Shown here: positions 1 to 13,500 of the stretch, in pieces
Layout of the letters: each line of letters begins with the position of its first letter
How positions within the stretch are numbered: the stretch's first letter is position 1
From: Psettodes erumei
Taxonomy: Eukaryota > Chordata > Actinopteri > Pleuronectiformes > Psettodidae
Length of the DNA stretch: 64,000 nt
Direction of reading: 5' to 3'
Assembly: GCA_016785225.1 (NCBI GenBank)
Contig: JAFBJZ010000820.1
Location: 868,001-932,000, forward strand
Translations under genes and position numbers: made by a program
Notes under the pieces: model-generated
What the model saw: the letters and a program-made list of their open reading frames with translations, nothing else
Told to the model about the DNA's origin: nothing
Database searches by the model: none

Positions 1-310
1 TCTTATTAAACTGATGGTTCAGTTCCTGTGAGGTACTTCATCTTTAGTCACTGTATTACTGCAGTACAATCGAGCCATGTACTGCTGTGCACAGGCTCGG
101 CAGTACTCATCTCCAAACTGGGAGCATGTTAACTCAGATCTACTCAGCAGTAGTACAGGTGACAAACTGACTATAGATAAGTACCCCAACTCTACTTTAC
201 ATATTTTAACAGCTTCTCCTAGGCGCTGGGGATTGAATGTTGTAAAGAAGCTGAACTGCAGCAGGCCACAAGTGCAATTGTGATAGAAGTTCTGGTTTGT
301 TGTCACCCAG

Positions 311-447
311 GGCCCGCTGCAAACCCAGAGGCCGAGGTTCCGACCCCACTGCCTGCCACCTCAGCCCTGGAGGAGATGGCCTTGTACAGCAACAAGCGCA
401 AACTGAGGCAGGGTCGCCGCAGCCTGGAAACCGCCGTGCCCACGTAA
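311..447 (+). CDS. Putative terminal coding exon of an unrecognised gene (3' end only)
   Basis: An acceptor (pyrimidine-rich stretch ending in CACCCAG at 304-310) opens into a frame that runs from about 313 to a TAA at 445-447, giving 44 codons. The predicted tail ends in LYSNKRKLRQGRRSLETAVPT minus its first residues: a basic stretch (NKRKLRQGRR) followed by a short neutral end. It sits on the same strand as the other genes and is followed by about 2.1 kb of AT-rich sequence that ends in poly(A) signals, which is what a last exon and 3'UTR should look like. I do not recognise the protein. The upstream 310 bases would be the preceding intron; an open frame there (77-283) has no support. Alternative: chance open frame in a non-coding region. 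The higher GC of 311-447 compared with its flanks favours coding. Confidence 0.45.
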
Positions 448-2565
448 CACCCGACACCAGAGAGAACACACACACTGTGGAACGTGTCCACAGGAGCTGC
501 AGAGTCACTAAACACTACACACAGTACAGTGAGATTTACTCTCCCACATGCAACCACTGCAGAGACTGTAACGCTGATAGTCACCACACACACTCTCACT
601 TATATCCTGCGTGCCAGTCTTGCCTTTCAGTCTGTGGGTGAGTTGGCAACTTGCTCAACTGTCCCTCAAGGGCAAGAAAGAGCTAGTGCGGTTAGCTAGG
701 GTCGCTACTTACATTAATTTTTTTGTTCCACACTCTGTTTGCCTCGTAGAAGCTGACCGAAGTTTTTAGTTTTTTATTTTTTCGCGCTCCAATGATTTTG
801 TTGTTTTTTTGGTTGTTTTTTTTTTAAGAAAAACATACTGGAAGAGAAAAGAAATGGGTCATAGCTATACTAACTTTTTCAATGATATTTTTAGGCTTTC
901 AGTGAATAGATGATGAAATGTCAGGGGTTTCTTGAGACTTGGCGGACATGAGTGTAAATATTAACTGAGGAGGGAACATCCTGCTACCTTCACAGTCACA
1001 AATTGTTGAGAGCTTTCTAAAAAAACAAAACAGTACATATCGTTTTTGCACTGCCACTGATCAGCTTTTTAAGAACATATATCTTAACTAATTTATTGTT
1101 TTCGTTGTTTTACTCAAATTGAAGGCCTTCTATTTTACACTGTGTTAACCCATCCAGTCATCTTGGCTTCGAGAGGATGACTGAGGCAGGCGTATCATAA
1201 TCTACCATTAACAGTTTTTCAATGATAGAGTTGTGAGTGAAGAAAACAAAACTTTGAACTAATGAACCACATTATTTTTTCATTAACTCTTCTATATAAA
1301 CAATTCTGAAGGGGCTTTAAATCAAGCATATCTACAAATTAGATTGCATGGATAAAACGTAGCTGTTTCACATCAGCATCCTAACACGGTAATGGGTCAT
1401 ACCACAATGTTAGACCCTTACCTCAGCAGACTTCAAAAGAACATCTGTCCAGATTTATAGTCTGGCTTACATTCCCCCTGTAAAGAGTGTGGCCACACTG
1501 GAGGCACCAGCAGCATTGAGCAGGCAGATTTACAGCTACTAAAAAGTTAAGTATATTAAATATCATAGTTTGGGAACATGCATTTTTAACATCATTTACT
1601 AATTTACGGTACTTACCCTGCCTTGTTTAGGGTATCCTTTTTGTTTTTATGAATGTGAATCAATCTTAATTTCTATCATTGCTTTATCTGGAGGTATTCC
1701 AGTGACGTGAAGGTAGCAGGTGTTGTATTTTTCTGTCTATGGTTAATTTAAATCTGATGCCACTGAAAAAAATCATTTATTGTTGTGTGAATAATGTACA
1801 AATACTGAAAAAGAAAGCAACCTTTGGGTTTGAAACTGAGCCAGTCTTGACCTAGACCACGTGAGTTCTGGACTGCTGACATATCTGGGTTTGGACAGGC
1901 TTGGTATTGGGATGCTCTCTGCATGTATATTGGTTTGTTAATGGGAGAGCCATGAGAGGCAGAACCGATTAGAAAACCCTCTCAAGATATCAATCTCATT
2001 CAGACATTCAGCTCACTGCTTGACTTACTGTCAGTTTAGATATCTGGCAGGTATTTTTGCAAAATCACAGCATAGTAGCATTTGTTTTAATTTAATGTAG
2101 GGTCTTCTAAATATAGCTTTCTATGTGGCTCTCACTGACTGAAATTCAGTTTCTTTGATAACATTTGCAATGGCTGATCTCTTTTTTAACTTACAGTAGG
2201 TATTTTTTTCAGGTGGGTTTCACTACATTATTAATGCAGTGTTTTACGATTTGTGTTTATTCTTTTGTCTTGAGTTCTGTTTGGGGGCTTTTACTTGCAA
2301 ATAGGTCAGAGGGAAAGGGTCAGAAGTCCTAGGGTCAAGGGTTAGAGCTCATACAAGACTGTAACTAGTGAATTTGTACAACCAAAGAAGTCTATTTTGT
2401 GGTTCAGGAATAATAAATTTTACTTTTCATTTAAGAAGCTGATTTTTTGTGTTGTGTTTTTTTGTGCTTGATTAATGTGTGAATATTATATAAGATACAA
2501 TGCCAAAATTTGAATTTCATTCACTGTGTGAACATTTACTTAATAAAGATATTTGCTAAACTCAA
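448..2565 (+). other. Probable 3'UTR of the upstream gene
   Basis: AT-rich sequence without credible open frames follows the stop at 447. It holds poly-T runs near 715-830 and no recognisable gene or repeat. Candidate poly(A) signals lie near its end. The assignment is an inference from the terminal exon and the signals. Confidence 0.4.
2542..2547 (+). terminator. Poly(A) signal of the upstream gene
   Basis: An AATAAA hexamer in TTAATAAAGAT; a second AATAAA lies at 2412-2417. Either could end the unrecognised upstream gene. Confidence 0.4.
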
Positions 2566-2832
2566 TCCCTCATCACAAACTGGTTGGCCAGGTAATTGAT
2601 TGCTGGCACAGACAGGTTTCGAGTAACAATATATCTATTGTTATGTCTATGTATTATTTCAAAATTGGGAAAAATAAATATTCAATCACACTTCAGTGGG
2701 GAGAAAATCCCCTTTGACAACATCCTGCAGCAGGAGGCGTAGAAGGGTTGAGCAGTGGGGCTGTGGAGCTTCACCCTAAGCACATTAAGGAACCATATCT
2801 CAATGGTGCATTTAGGTAAGATGTACCTGTAA

Positions 2833-2991
2833 CTCTTCCCCTCTGCTCTCACATGTGTGGTGTAATATGCAACAAGCTTTAAGTTTGCCAAAAGCCCTTT
2901 CTACACACATTCTTGCCTGACTCAGTCTGTAATTAAATCGACGCTGGTCTTGTGTTATGCCCTGTCCTTCAGGATTTGGTTTCTGGACCCA
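2833..2991 (-). mobile_element. PIF/Harbinger (HARBI1-like) transposase relic, C-terminal DDE region
   Basis: Read on the minus strand, an open frame contains the hallmark end of a Harbinger DDE_Tnp_4 domain: WVQKPNPEGQG, then QRRFNYRLSQARMCVERAFG, then ACCILHHTCESRGEE. In intact family members the ERAFG(K/R)LK block and the AACCxLHNxCE block are separated by about 30-40 residues; here they are directly joined (FGKLK followed by ACCILHH), so an internal stretch is missing. The N-terminal DNA-binding part and most catalytic residues are absent. It is a dead fragment in the intergenic space upstream of dnajc13. I did not identify terminal inverted repeats or target-site duplications. Confidence 0.75.
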
Positions 2992-4108
2992 TGGCATATG
3001 CTGATCAGCTATTATTGATAAACGAACACTAACCAAATAACACACAGATGTGGAGAAGACATGTGTAGCAGCAGCCATCTTGTTCAAAGTGAAAACTACC
3101 CATAATCCAAAACGGTAAAGATCCATGCTCCAAATAAATTAGGTATAGAGTGAACAGAATTGACGACTGAGGCACCATTAGAGCTGAAGCAGATCAGAAA
3201 GAGAACTGGGTTCTCTTTCCAATAAGTTTACAGTGTGAACACAAAAAATCTCAGTCTCTTTTATGTCGATCCACTTTAAGAGGACTGAGTTTGGTTCATT
3301 TAAAAAGCGTTATATGTGAAAACATCCTGAGACAAGAGAGGGAAACTTCCCGCCTCCCCCTCACGTCTCTGTCTGTAATTAAATTAGACTAACGGGCAGC
3401 GCATGGTTGGTCACCTAATCAGATGCCTCATAACGTGACCACTCTGTGCTGTCCCGCTCATGTTCACCGTGCAACATCAGTCAGTCACAGAGGCCAAGAT
3501 GTTTCCCCTTTACCTTCAGTCACGGTGAGTCATTTGCTATTTGAGACAGATACCAGAAACCATTAGTTTAAAACCATATTGTGTAGGGATTTTCATGTGT
3601 GTCCAGTGTGTTGTTGGTACTACTTTATATCGCTGTTAGTCCACAGAGGTTACTTTGCATTATTCACGTGTGTTTTGTGGCTAATGCCAATGTTCAGCAG
3701 CTGGTCTGTGAACTACTTCAACAAAGACATAAGTATGCGGTCATTGGTTCACAAAGGAATGCAAAGAAAATTGGAATACAAGCACAAAAATGTAATGTGT
3801 GATAAACGACTAAACCATAAAAGTAGTAGAAACAATAATACTATTGTTATGAATTATACTCAGAATTATATTCATCTGATAGATTAATCACAGGTAAACT
3901 GCTGTAGGGCTGGTTGAAGGACTCGTAGTAGAGTATAAATTATTGATATGTATTGTTACTGTGATTTGCAGTTTACAGTCTTTACTAGAACCCTCTATAT
4001 TTGGTACATACTTCTGTCAATTATCAGGTTCAGGCACTCAGAGATGGTGTTTAGTGAAATAATTGGATTACCTTTTTGTCACTTAATAGATTTGAAGTAT
4101 ACATTTTT

Positions 4109-4110
4109 GT

Positions 4111-4147
<37 letters not shown>

Positions 4148-4153
4148 GGGGGG
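4109..4153. repeat. (GT)n microsatellite followed by a G run
   Basis: GT dinucleotides, with one TATG interruption, ending in a run of about ten G. Confidence 0.9.
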
Positions 4154-4689
4154 ATCTCCTGGCAGGTCTCAGTTTCCATATATCATGAAGGCCAAATGGT
4201 GGTAAACTTGATGAATACTGCTTGAACTTCAGGTACTGCTGCATTGATGGGACACTGTCTCTAGAGGGCACAATAGTCCTATTAAACCCCGGTGTAAAAA
4301 GAGCTTGAATCAGCCTTTGAATAGTCTTTCACATTCCTACAATATAAGATATCAAAAAAGAAAAGATACAGTGTGAGAGGGGGAAATGAGAAGATACATG
4401 TCAGTGTCTAGCATATGTTTAGCATGGTGACTGTTATGTTATATTGAATAATTATGACTATTACTAAAGTCAGTAAATAATGTAGCGCAGTAAAAAGGTC
4501 CCTATACATACACCACTAATGTCCAGTCCCAATATTATCGTTATTCACTTAGCACTTTCAAATTTGCACAAACGGAAACTACTCTCGACTCATAAACCCC
4601 GTTCCGCAGTATACAGTATAAACTGTTCCCAGAACGGTTTCAGCTATTTCCATCAATTCAAACACCCAAAAAACCTATGGAAAACTGAT

Positions 4690-4810
4690 CTTGGACCAGG
4701 CATCACGACAATTCCGCGTCCGGACAAACCAATCAGCTGACAGCCGCATGACAGGCAGGCCTCGCGCGTGCGCAGAGGCACACTTTTGCTATCAGGAATA
4801 TGGCAGCGTC
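4690..4810 (+). promoter_or_regulatory. dnajc13: dnajc13 core promoter (TATA-less, CCAAT and NRF1-like sites)
   Basis: A CCAAT box lies at 4729-4733, an NRF1-like palindrome (GCGCGTGCGCAG) at 4764-4775, and a YY1-like AATATGGCAGC at 4797-4807, the position where this element often sits at the start site of housekeeping genes. There is no TATA box. GC and CpG content rise from about 4710 on. The start site is inferred to be near 4780-4800. Confidence 0.6.
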
Positions 4811-4949
4811 CTGAGACCTGTTGGGGGAAATACGGCGTAACTGAGCACCTTCAGCATCAGAGTAAGAAAAGTGAGAAGCACCGGCCGCACTCAGAGGAGG
4901 GTGGGGGGCTGAGGGACGGCTACGAACAACACCCGTTAGCGAATTTAAG
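4790..4949 (+). other. dnajc13: dnajc13 exon 1 (non-coding 5'UTR)
   Basis: GC-rich leader ending at a clear donor (TTTAAG|GTAAAC, donor at 4950). If transcription starts before 4800 the leader contains a four-codon uORF (ATG at 4800, stop at 4812). The 5' end is estimated, the 3' end is read from the splice site. Intron 1 (4950-7523) holds no gene that I can see. Confidence 0.6.
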
Positions 4950-7536
4950 GTAAACGCAACCGTTAGCACCTGCCACTCTCCTCAGATCGCCTTCTCCATG
5001 TTTGCTTGATTGTACCCCGCTGCTAATGCGACTAACTTAGCTTCTGCACAAAACCTGAGTGATATGCTAGTTGGCCGCTAGCTTTTGGCTAACCCAACAT
5101 TAGCCTGACATAGCACCCTTTTTTCTGCATTTGGCAAACAAACGCGGATAACCCAAGCGTCCGTGGCTGTCTGTTTTTTTAACGAGGTGGAGCCCCGGTG
5201 TCGGCATCGCTAAAACGGCGCTGTCGTGCTTGTTTTTAGCCAGATAGTGAGCCGCGAAGGCCTGCTGCAGTGAGTCTGGCTAGCTGCTTGAGAGCCAGGG
5301 AACGTTAAAGCTGCTTGTCATGGATTTAGTTGACAGATCGGGAGCCGGCGCACATCTCTAAATGGATTTAAGAATAGCCGTTAGTCATTTTGACGTTTTT
5401 TGTGTAACTTCTCTTTATGTGTTTAAAACAGTTGTATTGTATTCTGCAAGCAAGTAGTGCATTCCAATAACAACCACAGGAGGATGAAGTGTTGAGTGTG
5501 TTCCAGGGTCGAAAGTTCCTGTCTTGGCGGAGAGATTGCTTCATGTTATTGGCAAATAAAGAGAGGGCATTGCAAAATGTCCCGAGTGCAGGAAAAACGT
5601 TAAAGAAGAAGTCATGCTGCTGAAATTAGCATGCCAAATTAATCTATTTTATCTGCTAATCTGTTTTAGTTTTTTTTTTTTTTAATAATTCTGTAATCAA
5701 TCTCAATAACTGGATATGTAAATCTAAAACATTACGACTATGTAATGATGTAATGGTACATGATAGGTTTACCCTTGTTCCCACAGGTGATCCAAATTTT
5801 TACACAAAGCTGTCAGAAACAGACTACAAATTAGACAAACAAACAGGCAGAGCAGTGTTGAGGTGTTTGCACAGTATTAACAGTTAACTGTCATGACACA
5901 AATTACCCATGGCTGTAGACTAGTTAGTCGGTGCCCAGTCAGTAATATGTAGTCTGTTACAGTTTGTTTTCAGTTTTGCAGACAGGTCTGAGTTAGAAGT
6001 ATAAAGCGCTCTTACTCCACATTTCAGATGAAAAGTTAGAAAAGTTGTGAGACCTGTGTGGAACAAGTTCTAATGTAAATGTTGTGTGCTTTGCTTTAGG
6101 CTGTGTTCCATTTATATTTACTCACTGTCTCCCTGTTTACTGTTTTTTAAAACCAAATTCTGCCAAGGATAGCGCATGAATAATTAGCTATTGATCTGCA
6201 TACAGGAAGAGCTGGGAGTGCTAGTCACATGACCCAGTCCTGGAAGCTGCCTCAGTCTTTTTTTACACTTGTCACAGTAATGTAAAAAAAAAATTGCACT
6301 GCCCTCTTTTGCAGCAGCAAAGACCATGCTGTGCACTGCTTGATATTGTGCCTTCTGTCAGCCCCCCCACACACACACTTTGGAAGAGATCGATCATGCA
6401 GCTCCATGAATGCATGTTTGAAAACGCTGATACAAAACTTGGCGCTGGACTTTTCCTCCCACCTTTGTTTCTCCCACATGGGCAGCAGTTATGGAGATGC
6501 CAAAACTGGCTCATTTTAAAGAGACCCCTCCTGGGTCGTGGCACTTGAAGCTTGCCTATTCAGGCATCCTGCTCTCTGTGAACGCCAGACACTTGTCCCC
6601 TTGGTGAATGTTGGATTCCATCATGTGAACCTATTTTTTCAGGCCCCTGCTTCATTTGCACGCTGAAACGGAGAGGAAGGAAAACCGGAGTCAGATTTTT
6701 CCAGGATCCTGCCAGAGTGCTGACACAGGTTCCCCTTGTCACAGTGCAGCCGCCAGCAAATTACTGCACTAAGGATAGGAGAGGCAGTTATTCCCTCCTT
6801 TTTCTCTCCCAAGGTCTGGTGACTGGTTTGTCTTTGTGGCCTTCATCTCCACAGTATGTTTGAAACAGGCTGTCACAAAGTATTGCAATTAAGCATCCCC
6901 AGGTGCTTTGTGGTTTCTCCTAGTTGGAAGTGAACTCCTTGGACTTAGCGACAAGAAAATAGATCCTGGTTAATCTATTGTCCAGGGTTGAGAGTGACAC
7001 AAAGACATTGGCTGGTCTCTGTTTATCTAAAGGGGATCAATAGGCCACGCAGGTGGGACTTTATTGACCAGTACTCAGCTGGCTCACTGTTGTGTTGTTT
7101 TTGTGCCTATGACGTCAATGAGGAATGGAAGACCTTTACTTCTTCTCTGTCTTTGCTGATTATTCTGTATCCCAGTTGTTGTGGGGATATGAGTGATGAA
7201 AGGATTATAGTAAAGCAGACGTCAAGTGCTACCAGATATATTGATGCTATGGCTCACAGCGGAGAATCAGCTGTGTTAGTTCTGTAGCCGGGGCAGTGTG
7301 TGGTCCGACTCTCTCCCTCTGAGCTGCAAAATGTGGAATTGCTGTGTTAAGTGTGTGGTGTGCTGTTGTGGAATGTGCGTTATATAAACCTGGTTGCAGG
7401 TTATATGTTGACCTGACGAAGACCTGAGCTCAGTCTTCTGCCTTCTCATTTTCTAAATGCTTACTGTATCTGTGTTGAATGCACAGGTCATGCTTGTCTC
7501 ATGTTTGATCCTCTTTGTCGTAGGTCCTGTGAAAAG

Positions 7537-10500
7537 ATGAATGTCGTCAAAGACAACAAAGACCTGGCCTGTTTCTACACCACCAAACACTCCTGGAGGG
7601 GAAAGTAAGACCCAAAACTTTTTCCTGTTTTGTTCTGCAACCTCACCTCCTTTTCTCTGTCCCAGCTTCTCTGTACCAGGCTGTAGGGCGGCGTTAGCCG
7701 TAACTCATCTCTTCATCACCTTGTAAAGGGGGTTTGGGGAAAATCTTGAAACCCTGACTCGCTGCTTCCATTGTGTTAACTTCCTTATTTCAGCCAAGGA
7801 GAGGAGCTCTGCTGGACACTGATCAGCAATTGTGTGTGTGACCGGTGTGTTTGGCATAGCAGCACTGTCTCATGAAATGTGACTCCCAGAAACAGATATT
7901 GACGGTGAACACAGCATAGACCTGGCTGTGAGCAAGGTGACGTCTGTATACTGATGCTTGTGTGTTCGTCTGAATACAAAAGCACGAAAAAAAAAACTGC
8001 GTCACCCAAGGGTTCAGATACTATTTCCTCTCCTTCTCTGTGTAAGATTTCCATAAAAGGTGCAGATGGCAGGCTATTACATGAGTGGTTAATCAGTAGA
8101 TTAAGCTGTTTTTATATACACTATTACATCTTGAGCGAGGATAAGACAGCAGCCTTATCTCTGTGCAGCACAGTGACCCGTCACAACAAGACACGCGGCA
8201 TTTCATTTCATATTTTACTTAAAAATATGACAAGACTGATATTCTTTGGACAAAAGCATTTCTGTGACTGCATGTGCAGTATGTACAGTGTTTCTGTCAA
8301 GTGGAGCTGCTCTCACATTAACATTACATATGATAAGATATTGACATGAGAAAGGGTGTTAGTTGGTGCAGTATATTGCAGTTAAATGAGGCCAACGTTC
8401 TGTATCAGTGACGGTCAGATGTGTTGTACAGGGCACCTGCTTGTTTTCATGGCAGAGATGATAGCTTGTTGTTAAATCAGATGGTGGGTTGGCTCACCGG
8501 TGGCCTTCAGAGTGAGCAGAATGGACCAGCTCCAGTTTGAGCAGCGAGCCGCTGGGATCACATTACCAATACCTGCTTTCTAAATGGTGCCATTAAGGCC
8601 TGCCATTGACTTGGGTAACTTAAGCAGGGCTGCAGAGCATCAGCCATCATTAGAGCCTCATCCTGTTAATGCGTCCTGAAGTGTCCGGCAGAGACGGCCG
8701 TTGATGCATATGCGGTGGACAGTAGAGACTGAGCCACAGTGAACCCACGCGGGGGGGTTGGCTCAATCAGTCGGCTCGTGTCAGCTGACCCGCTTCCACA
8801 GCTCCCCTCCTGACCGGGGGCGAGCGAGGCTGGGACGACTTCTGGCTTTGATGAACAGGTGTCTCTATCAGTGATGGAAGCATTAGTTTATCAATTGAGT
8901 AATGTAAGTGACTCTCTGTTTGAAGAGAGAGAGAGACAGAGGCGGAAAGATGAGCGACAAACAGTGAGAGGGCGAGTTTGAACAGAGAAATGAAAATGAA
9001 ACTTTATTCGCTGCGGTGGATCAGTGAAGTGAACTAACCCAGACACGCTGTAAGTGGATGAACTTTCTGACAGCGGGTCCCTCAGGACTTCAGTCGACCA
9101 ATAGGAAGAGAAGGCGTTCTGTCAGGATGTCAGGATTCAGCTTGGTTCAAACCAGCTGCAGGTTATTGGGGCTACTTCTGTCCTCAGTTGGGACTAAATT
9201 ATAAAAAGGGATTATCCTCGTTGACTATTTGGTCTTGGATAAAACATATATTATTCTAACTGTAAACCTGTTAGCCAAAGTAAACTGGACCGGGTTTTTC
9301 CTGATGGAGGGAGAGACCTGTAACAGTGATCCACAGAATAATGTCACATTTAAGCAGGACTGTGTCACAGATGAATGGAGCTGCTCACTGTAAATACAGA
9401 TCAAACTTGAATTAGACCCAGCTGTGATTACTGTGCTGCCTTTTACCATATATGAAGCAGTACTTAGACTTGTGCAGCATGAGAGGCCAAATTCTGCAAC
9501 GTCTATCACCAATATTTCATTCTGACAAGTCCAGTTGTACGTTAATGAAATGCAAATAGAAAAATCTGTCATAAAACAGATAAACAGCAAATGTGTCAGG
9601 AGACAGGGCGATGATGGGTCATCTGTGCTGCAGGCAGCTGAACCTGTTGTCTGTGTGGTTTCTGAAAACAAGGGCTTCTTCATCATTTCAGCTTGGAGGG
9701 TGACATCATGTAATCTGCAAAACTCGACGGATGTTGAGTTACACTCACATCTTTCCCTGAGAAGCGTTTGTGAAACAGTCAGTTTGAGAGTCAACAGCTT
9801 TAGTGTTTCCACAGGATTCCCCCGCTCGCTCTGTCTCTCCCTCTCTCTCACTCCGTGCTCATGATCATTTTTAATTCAGGTCTTGTGACTCCAGCTTGTA
9901 GAGTGTATTAGATTTGTGTTTCCTTCTAAGGGAGAACATTTCCACAATTTTCAAAGAAGTGATTTTTCTCAGTTTTACTGTGTCATTTAAAAGACTTTGG
10001 GTTTAGGTTTTTTTTGCCGAGTACAGCATCCCTCTACATTTGTCCAGAGCATGAAGATGCAAATCACAATCCTCTTTTGAATTTTCATACTTCCTGCATG
10101 TTGTTCTTGAACAATGAGGAGAATGTAGTCATTCAGATCTGGTGTATCTGTGACAAACTGAGCGTTTAAAGATCTGCTCTGTTTAAAGAGGAGAGGCAGT
10201 TGTGTAGCGCTTCGGTCAGACACAGGAAGTTGCTAAATGAGATACATTAAGAAACTTCAGCTGTGGAGGGAAAAGCTTTGTACAGTAGGAGTGAATGAAG
10301 AGTGACCTGCTGAGTGTTATAAACTGTGCTGTGTCCTCTTCATATCCCTTACAGTACCGCTGACTGCTTATCAAGGCACGTCAGGGGGATTCTTTTGACT
10401 GCTTCTATTAAATATTTAAAATCAGAAAATGAAACATCGTGCAGTGTAAGGAGGTGGCTCGTGTGCTGTTATAGAATTAGGGGGGAGAAAACTCAGCCTG

Positions 10501-13500
10501 CAGAGGATGAATAATTGAGTAGGTTTGTGCTGACACCCAAGTTAAACCAGCCACTTAGCACCAAGGTCAGAGACGTGTGCAGAAGCAGTCGCCGTCTCAC
10601 GCTTCACGGCCCGGCGTAGCCGGAAACTGGAGGGTCGACCGCTCCTGTCTGTCTGTGTTAATCATCTGCTCTGTGCAGGACTACAAATGCATTATGTGCA
10701 AGTAACGTCTCAACTCCACTTTCTTTCGCTCTGCTGTTTGACCGGGCCATCGCCGGACCTCTTACAGTTATCCAGGCCCAATGAGGATGTGCGAGACCGA
10801 AAGAGCTGAGTCAGCACATTCAGCGTGCAGCGGAGGTGCTAAAAGAATGTGTTGTACAAAAATGAACATTCGTGTGCACAAGGGGCATAACCCCCATTAT
10901 TTTTACATAACCAAACTCCTCCAGTGACCTTTTTTAACTTCGTAATCAGACGCCATGAACTGTGCAGAAAAAACAAAAGACAACTGAAACAAAATCACAC
11001 AGCGATCAGCCGCACACGGACACGCCTGTGCGATCACACACGCGTGTTCAGAAAGCGTGAAGAAGGAAAGACAAATTGACAAAACTGAATTTCACGCTTC
11101 CTTCCTACTGTGTGAGAGAGCCCCTCTCTTGTTACAGCTTCAAAGGTGAGAGAGAGAGTGACTCGTTACAGATCTGCTTACACCTGAGACCTGATGTGCT
11201 AAACACACATAGAACAAAAAGCTAATTTCCCCGGTAACAATGCCGGGTGTAATGAGGAGCGACTCGGACATCACAGCTGCGTCACTTCAGTCTGATGCTG
11301 CACGTTTTCTACACTGAGCGGCAACAGCAAAAACTAATCAGCGTTGTCACTCTGCCATTTGTTGTCGTTTCTCATCGCCTCTTCACCATGATCGTGCATC
11401 GTCTCCACCATTAGCTCATAAAATGTGTGGAAGCCGAGCTCCAGTGATGTCACCTGTCGTTGACTCATCATCACCCCAGGGGAGGGCTGCAAAGGAGGGG
11501 GTTGCAGAGAGACCCACCCCTCTCACGTCACGAGTTTCCATCTGTGTCGCATGTCTTTAAAAAAATCTGCCTCACGCTCTCCCTGTTTTACCTCCGTGTT
11601 CCAGGTACAAGCGAGTCTTCTCAGTGGGGACACATGGCATCACCACTTACAACCCAACCACGCTAGAAGTAACAAATCAGGTCAGTGTGTACACAGCCTG
11701 CCGCAGAGGAACGCCAGCGAACTCGGCTCAGTCTGCGTGACGTGCTGCTCCTGCCTCCACCTGACGGGGAGCTCTAATGCTAAAAAAAACCCCACACCCA
11801 GTAACCATGAGGCTCATTCATTATCCCCCCTGTACAGACATCGCCGTTATAATGCAGTTATAGCATCTATAAGGACATTTTAAGTGTTAACTCATGCACA
11901 GTAAACTTATTTTGCAATATTACAGCTGTGTTTTAATGTAGTCTCATTCATTATCTAACAGCCTCCAATTATTGATGGCCACAACAAGAGTTACAGTTGT
12001 TAACAAATACATAAACATGTATATCTGCATTATAATATACTGCCCATAAATGCTGGATAGGAGGATTTTAATGTTTTTAATGAACTTTGGTTTTTTTGTA
12101 ACAACATGTTCATCTCTGTGTTGTTTGCCAGTGGCCTTATGGAGACATCTGCGGCATCGGCCCGGTAGGAAAAGGTCAGGGAACAGAGTTCAACCTCACA
12201 TTCCGCAAAGGCAGCGGCAAAAAGTCGGAAACGCTCAAGTTCTCGACAGAGCACCGGACAGAGCTGCTCACAGAAGCACTGGTGAGGAAAGACCTCACGT
12301 GCACTTTCATATGTTAAACAAAGCATCTCAGGAGTGGCGTTTGACGCGTCGCTTAAAACCTGCGCCGTGTGGTTCGCAGCGTGATGTTCAGGCATGCAGT
12401 GCTTGCGCATCACAAGCCCTCGGACTCACCGTTGGTGCTCAGCGCAGATGTGAATCAGCAGATTGTCGTCGAATAATAAGCTCATTATCCTGAGGTGTTT
12501 CGAAACAGCAACGGGGATGGACATTTCCCTGTAGAACCCATTAATTAGTTGTAATATTGCAGTGAAGACAGAGTGTTAATAAGTGTAACACTGTAGCAGT
12601 TTAACAAGTCGCATCACATCTTTTTTTTTCTCATTCACAGAGATTCAGAACAGAGTTTTCAGAGGGGAAGATCACCGGCAGGGTAAGTGCTAAGAGCTGT
12701 ACGATCATAATTCTTCATTAAAATGCAAGTTAATGGATTTACAGTCTGCCACCGCATATTTAAAATGAGTGTCTCACCACACGCGTGCCCTCCGACAGCG
12801 TTACAACTGCTACAAGCACCACTGGAGTGACACGCGCAAGTCGGTGAGTTTGGAGGTGACGCCGGGCGGCATCGACCAGATCGACCCCCACACCAACCGG
12901 GTGGTGTGTTCCTACGACTATCGCAATGTGGAGGGCTTCGTCGAGGTCTCTGATTACCAGGGAGGGTTCTGCATCGTTTACGGCGGCTTCAGCAGGCTGG
13001 TATGCCCTCGTGCAGTTTGTGTGTGTGTTTATGTCTGCGCTTCTGCTTCAGCGCCCTTAACAACACTTAAATGTTCCTTCTCTCAGCATCTGTTTGCCTC
13101 GGAGCACCGGGAGGAAATCATTCGCAGCGCCATAGAGCATGCCGGGAACTTCATCGGCATCACGCTACGGCTGAGGAAAGAGGCTCTGACCTTCGAGGAC
13201 TTTGTGACGGACCGGCTGGGGAAGTACAGCTCGGACGAGAGCATCACTTCGCTGGCTGAGTTCGTGGTGCAGAAGATCACCCCTCGCCACCCGGTCAGAG
13301 CGCTCTGCCTCCTCGTCTTGTTTGTGCGGCGTGGTCGCACTTGTCAAAGTGGAGACCCCAAGGGATTTTGTGATGAGATGGATGCTGATGCTTTAATATT
13401 TCATGAGCAACAGAATCAGGAACCCCTGTTTCATTGCCTGTTTCTGCTTTTAAATTGCGTTTGTTTTTTCCTTTCCTGGTGTATTTTACTATGTATTACA

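Larger units (their letters stand above)
2570..4600. other. Intergenic region between the upstream gene and dnajc13
   Basis: Apart from the Harbinger relic and a (GT)n repeat, I see no gene. Sequence at about 3170-3400 flanks the transposon relic and may be part of the same element, but I could not define its ends. Confidence 0.5.

Noticed and set aside
1..300. Open frames on both strands at the window start
   Set aside because: Treated as intron upstream of the terminal exon at 311; no splice or homology support for coding.
9225..9851. 208-codon minus-strand open frame in dnajc13 intron
   Set aside because: No recognisable family, Cys/Ser-rich low-quality translation, no splice or promoter context.
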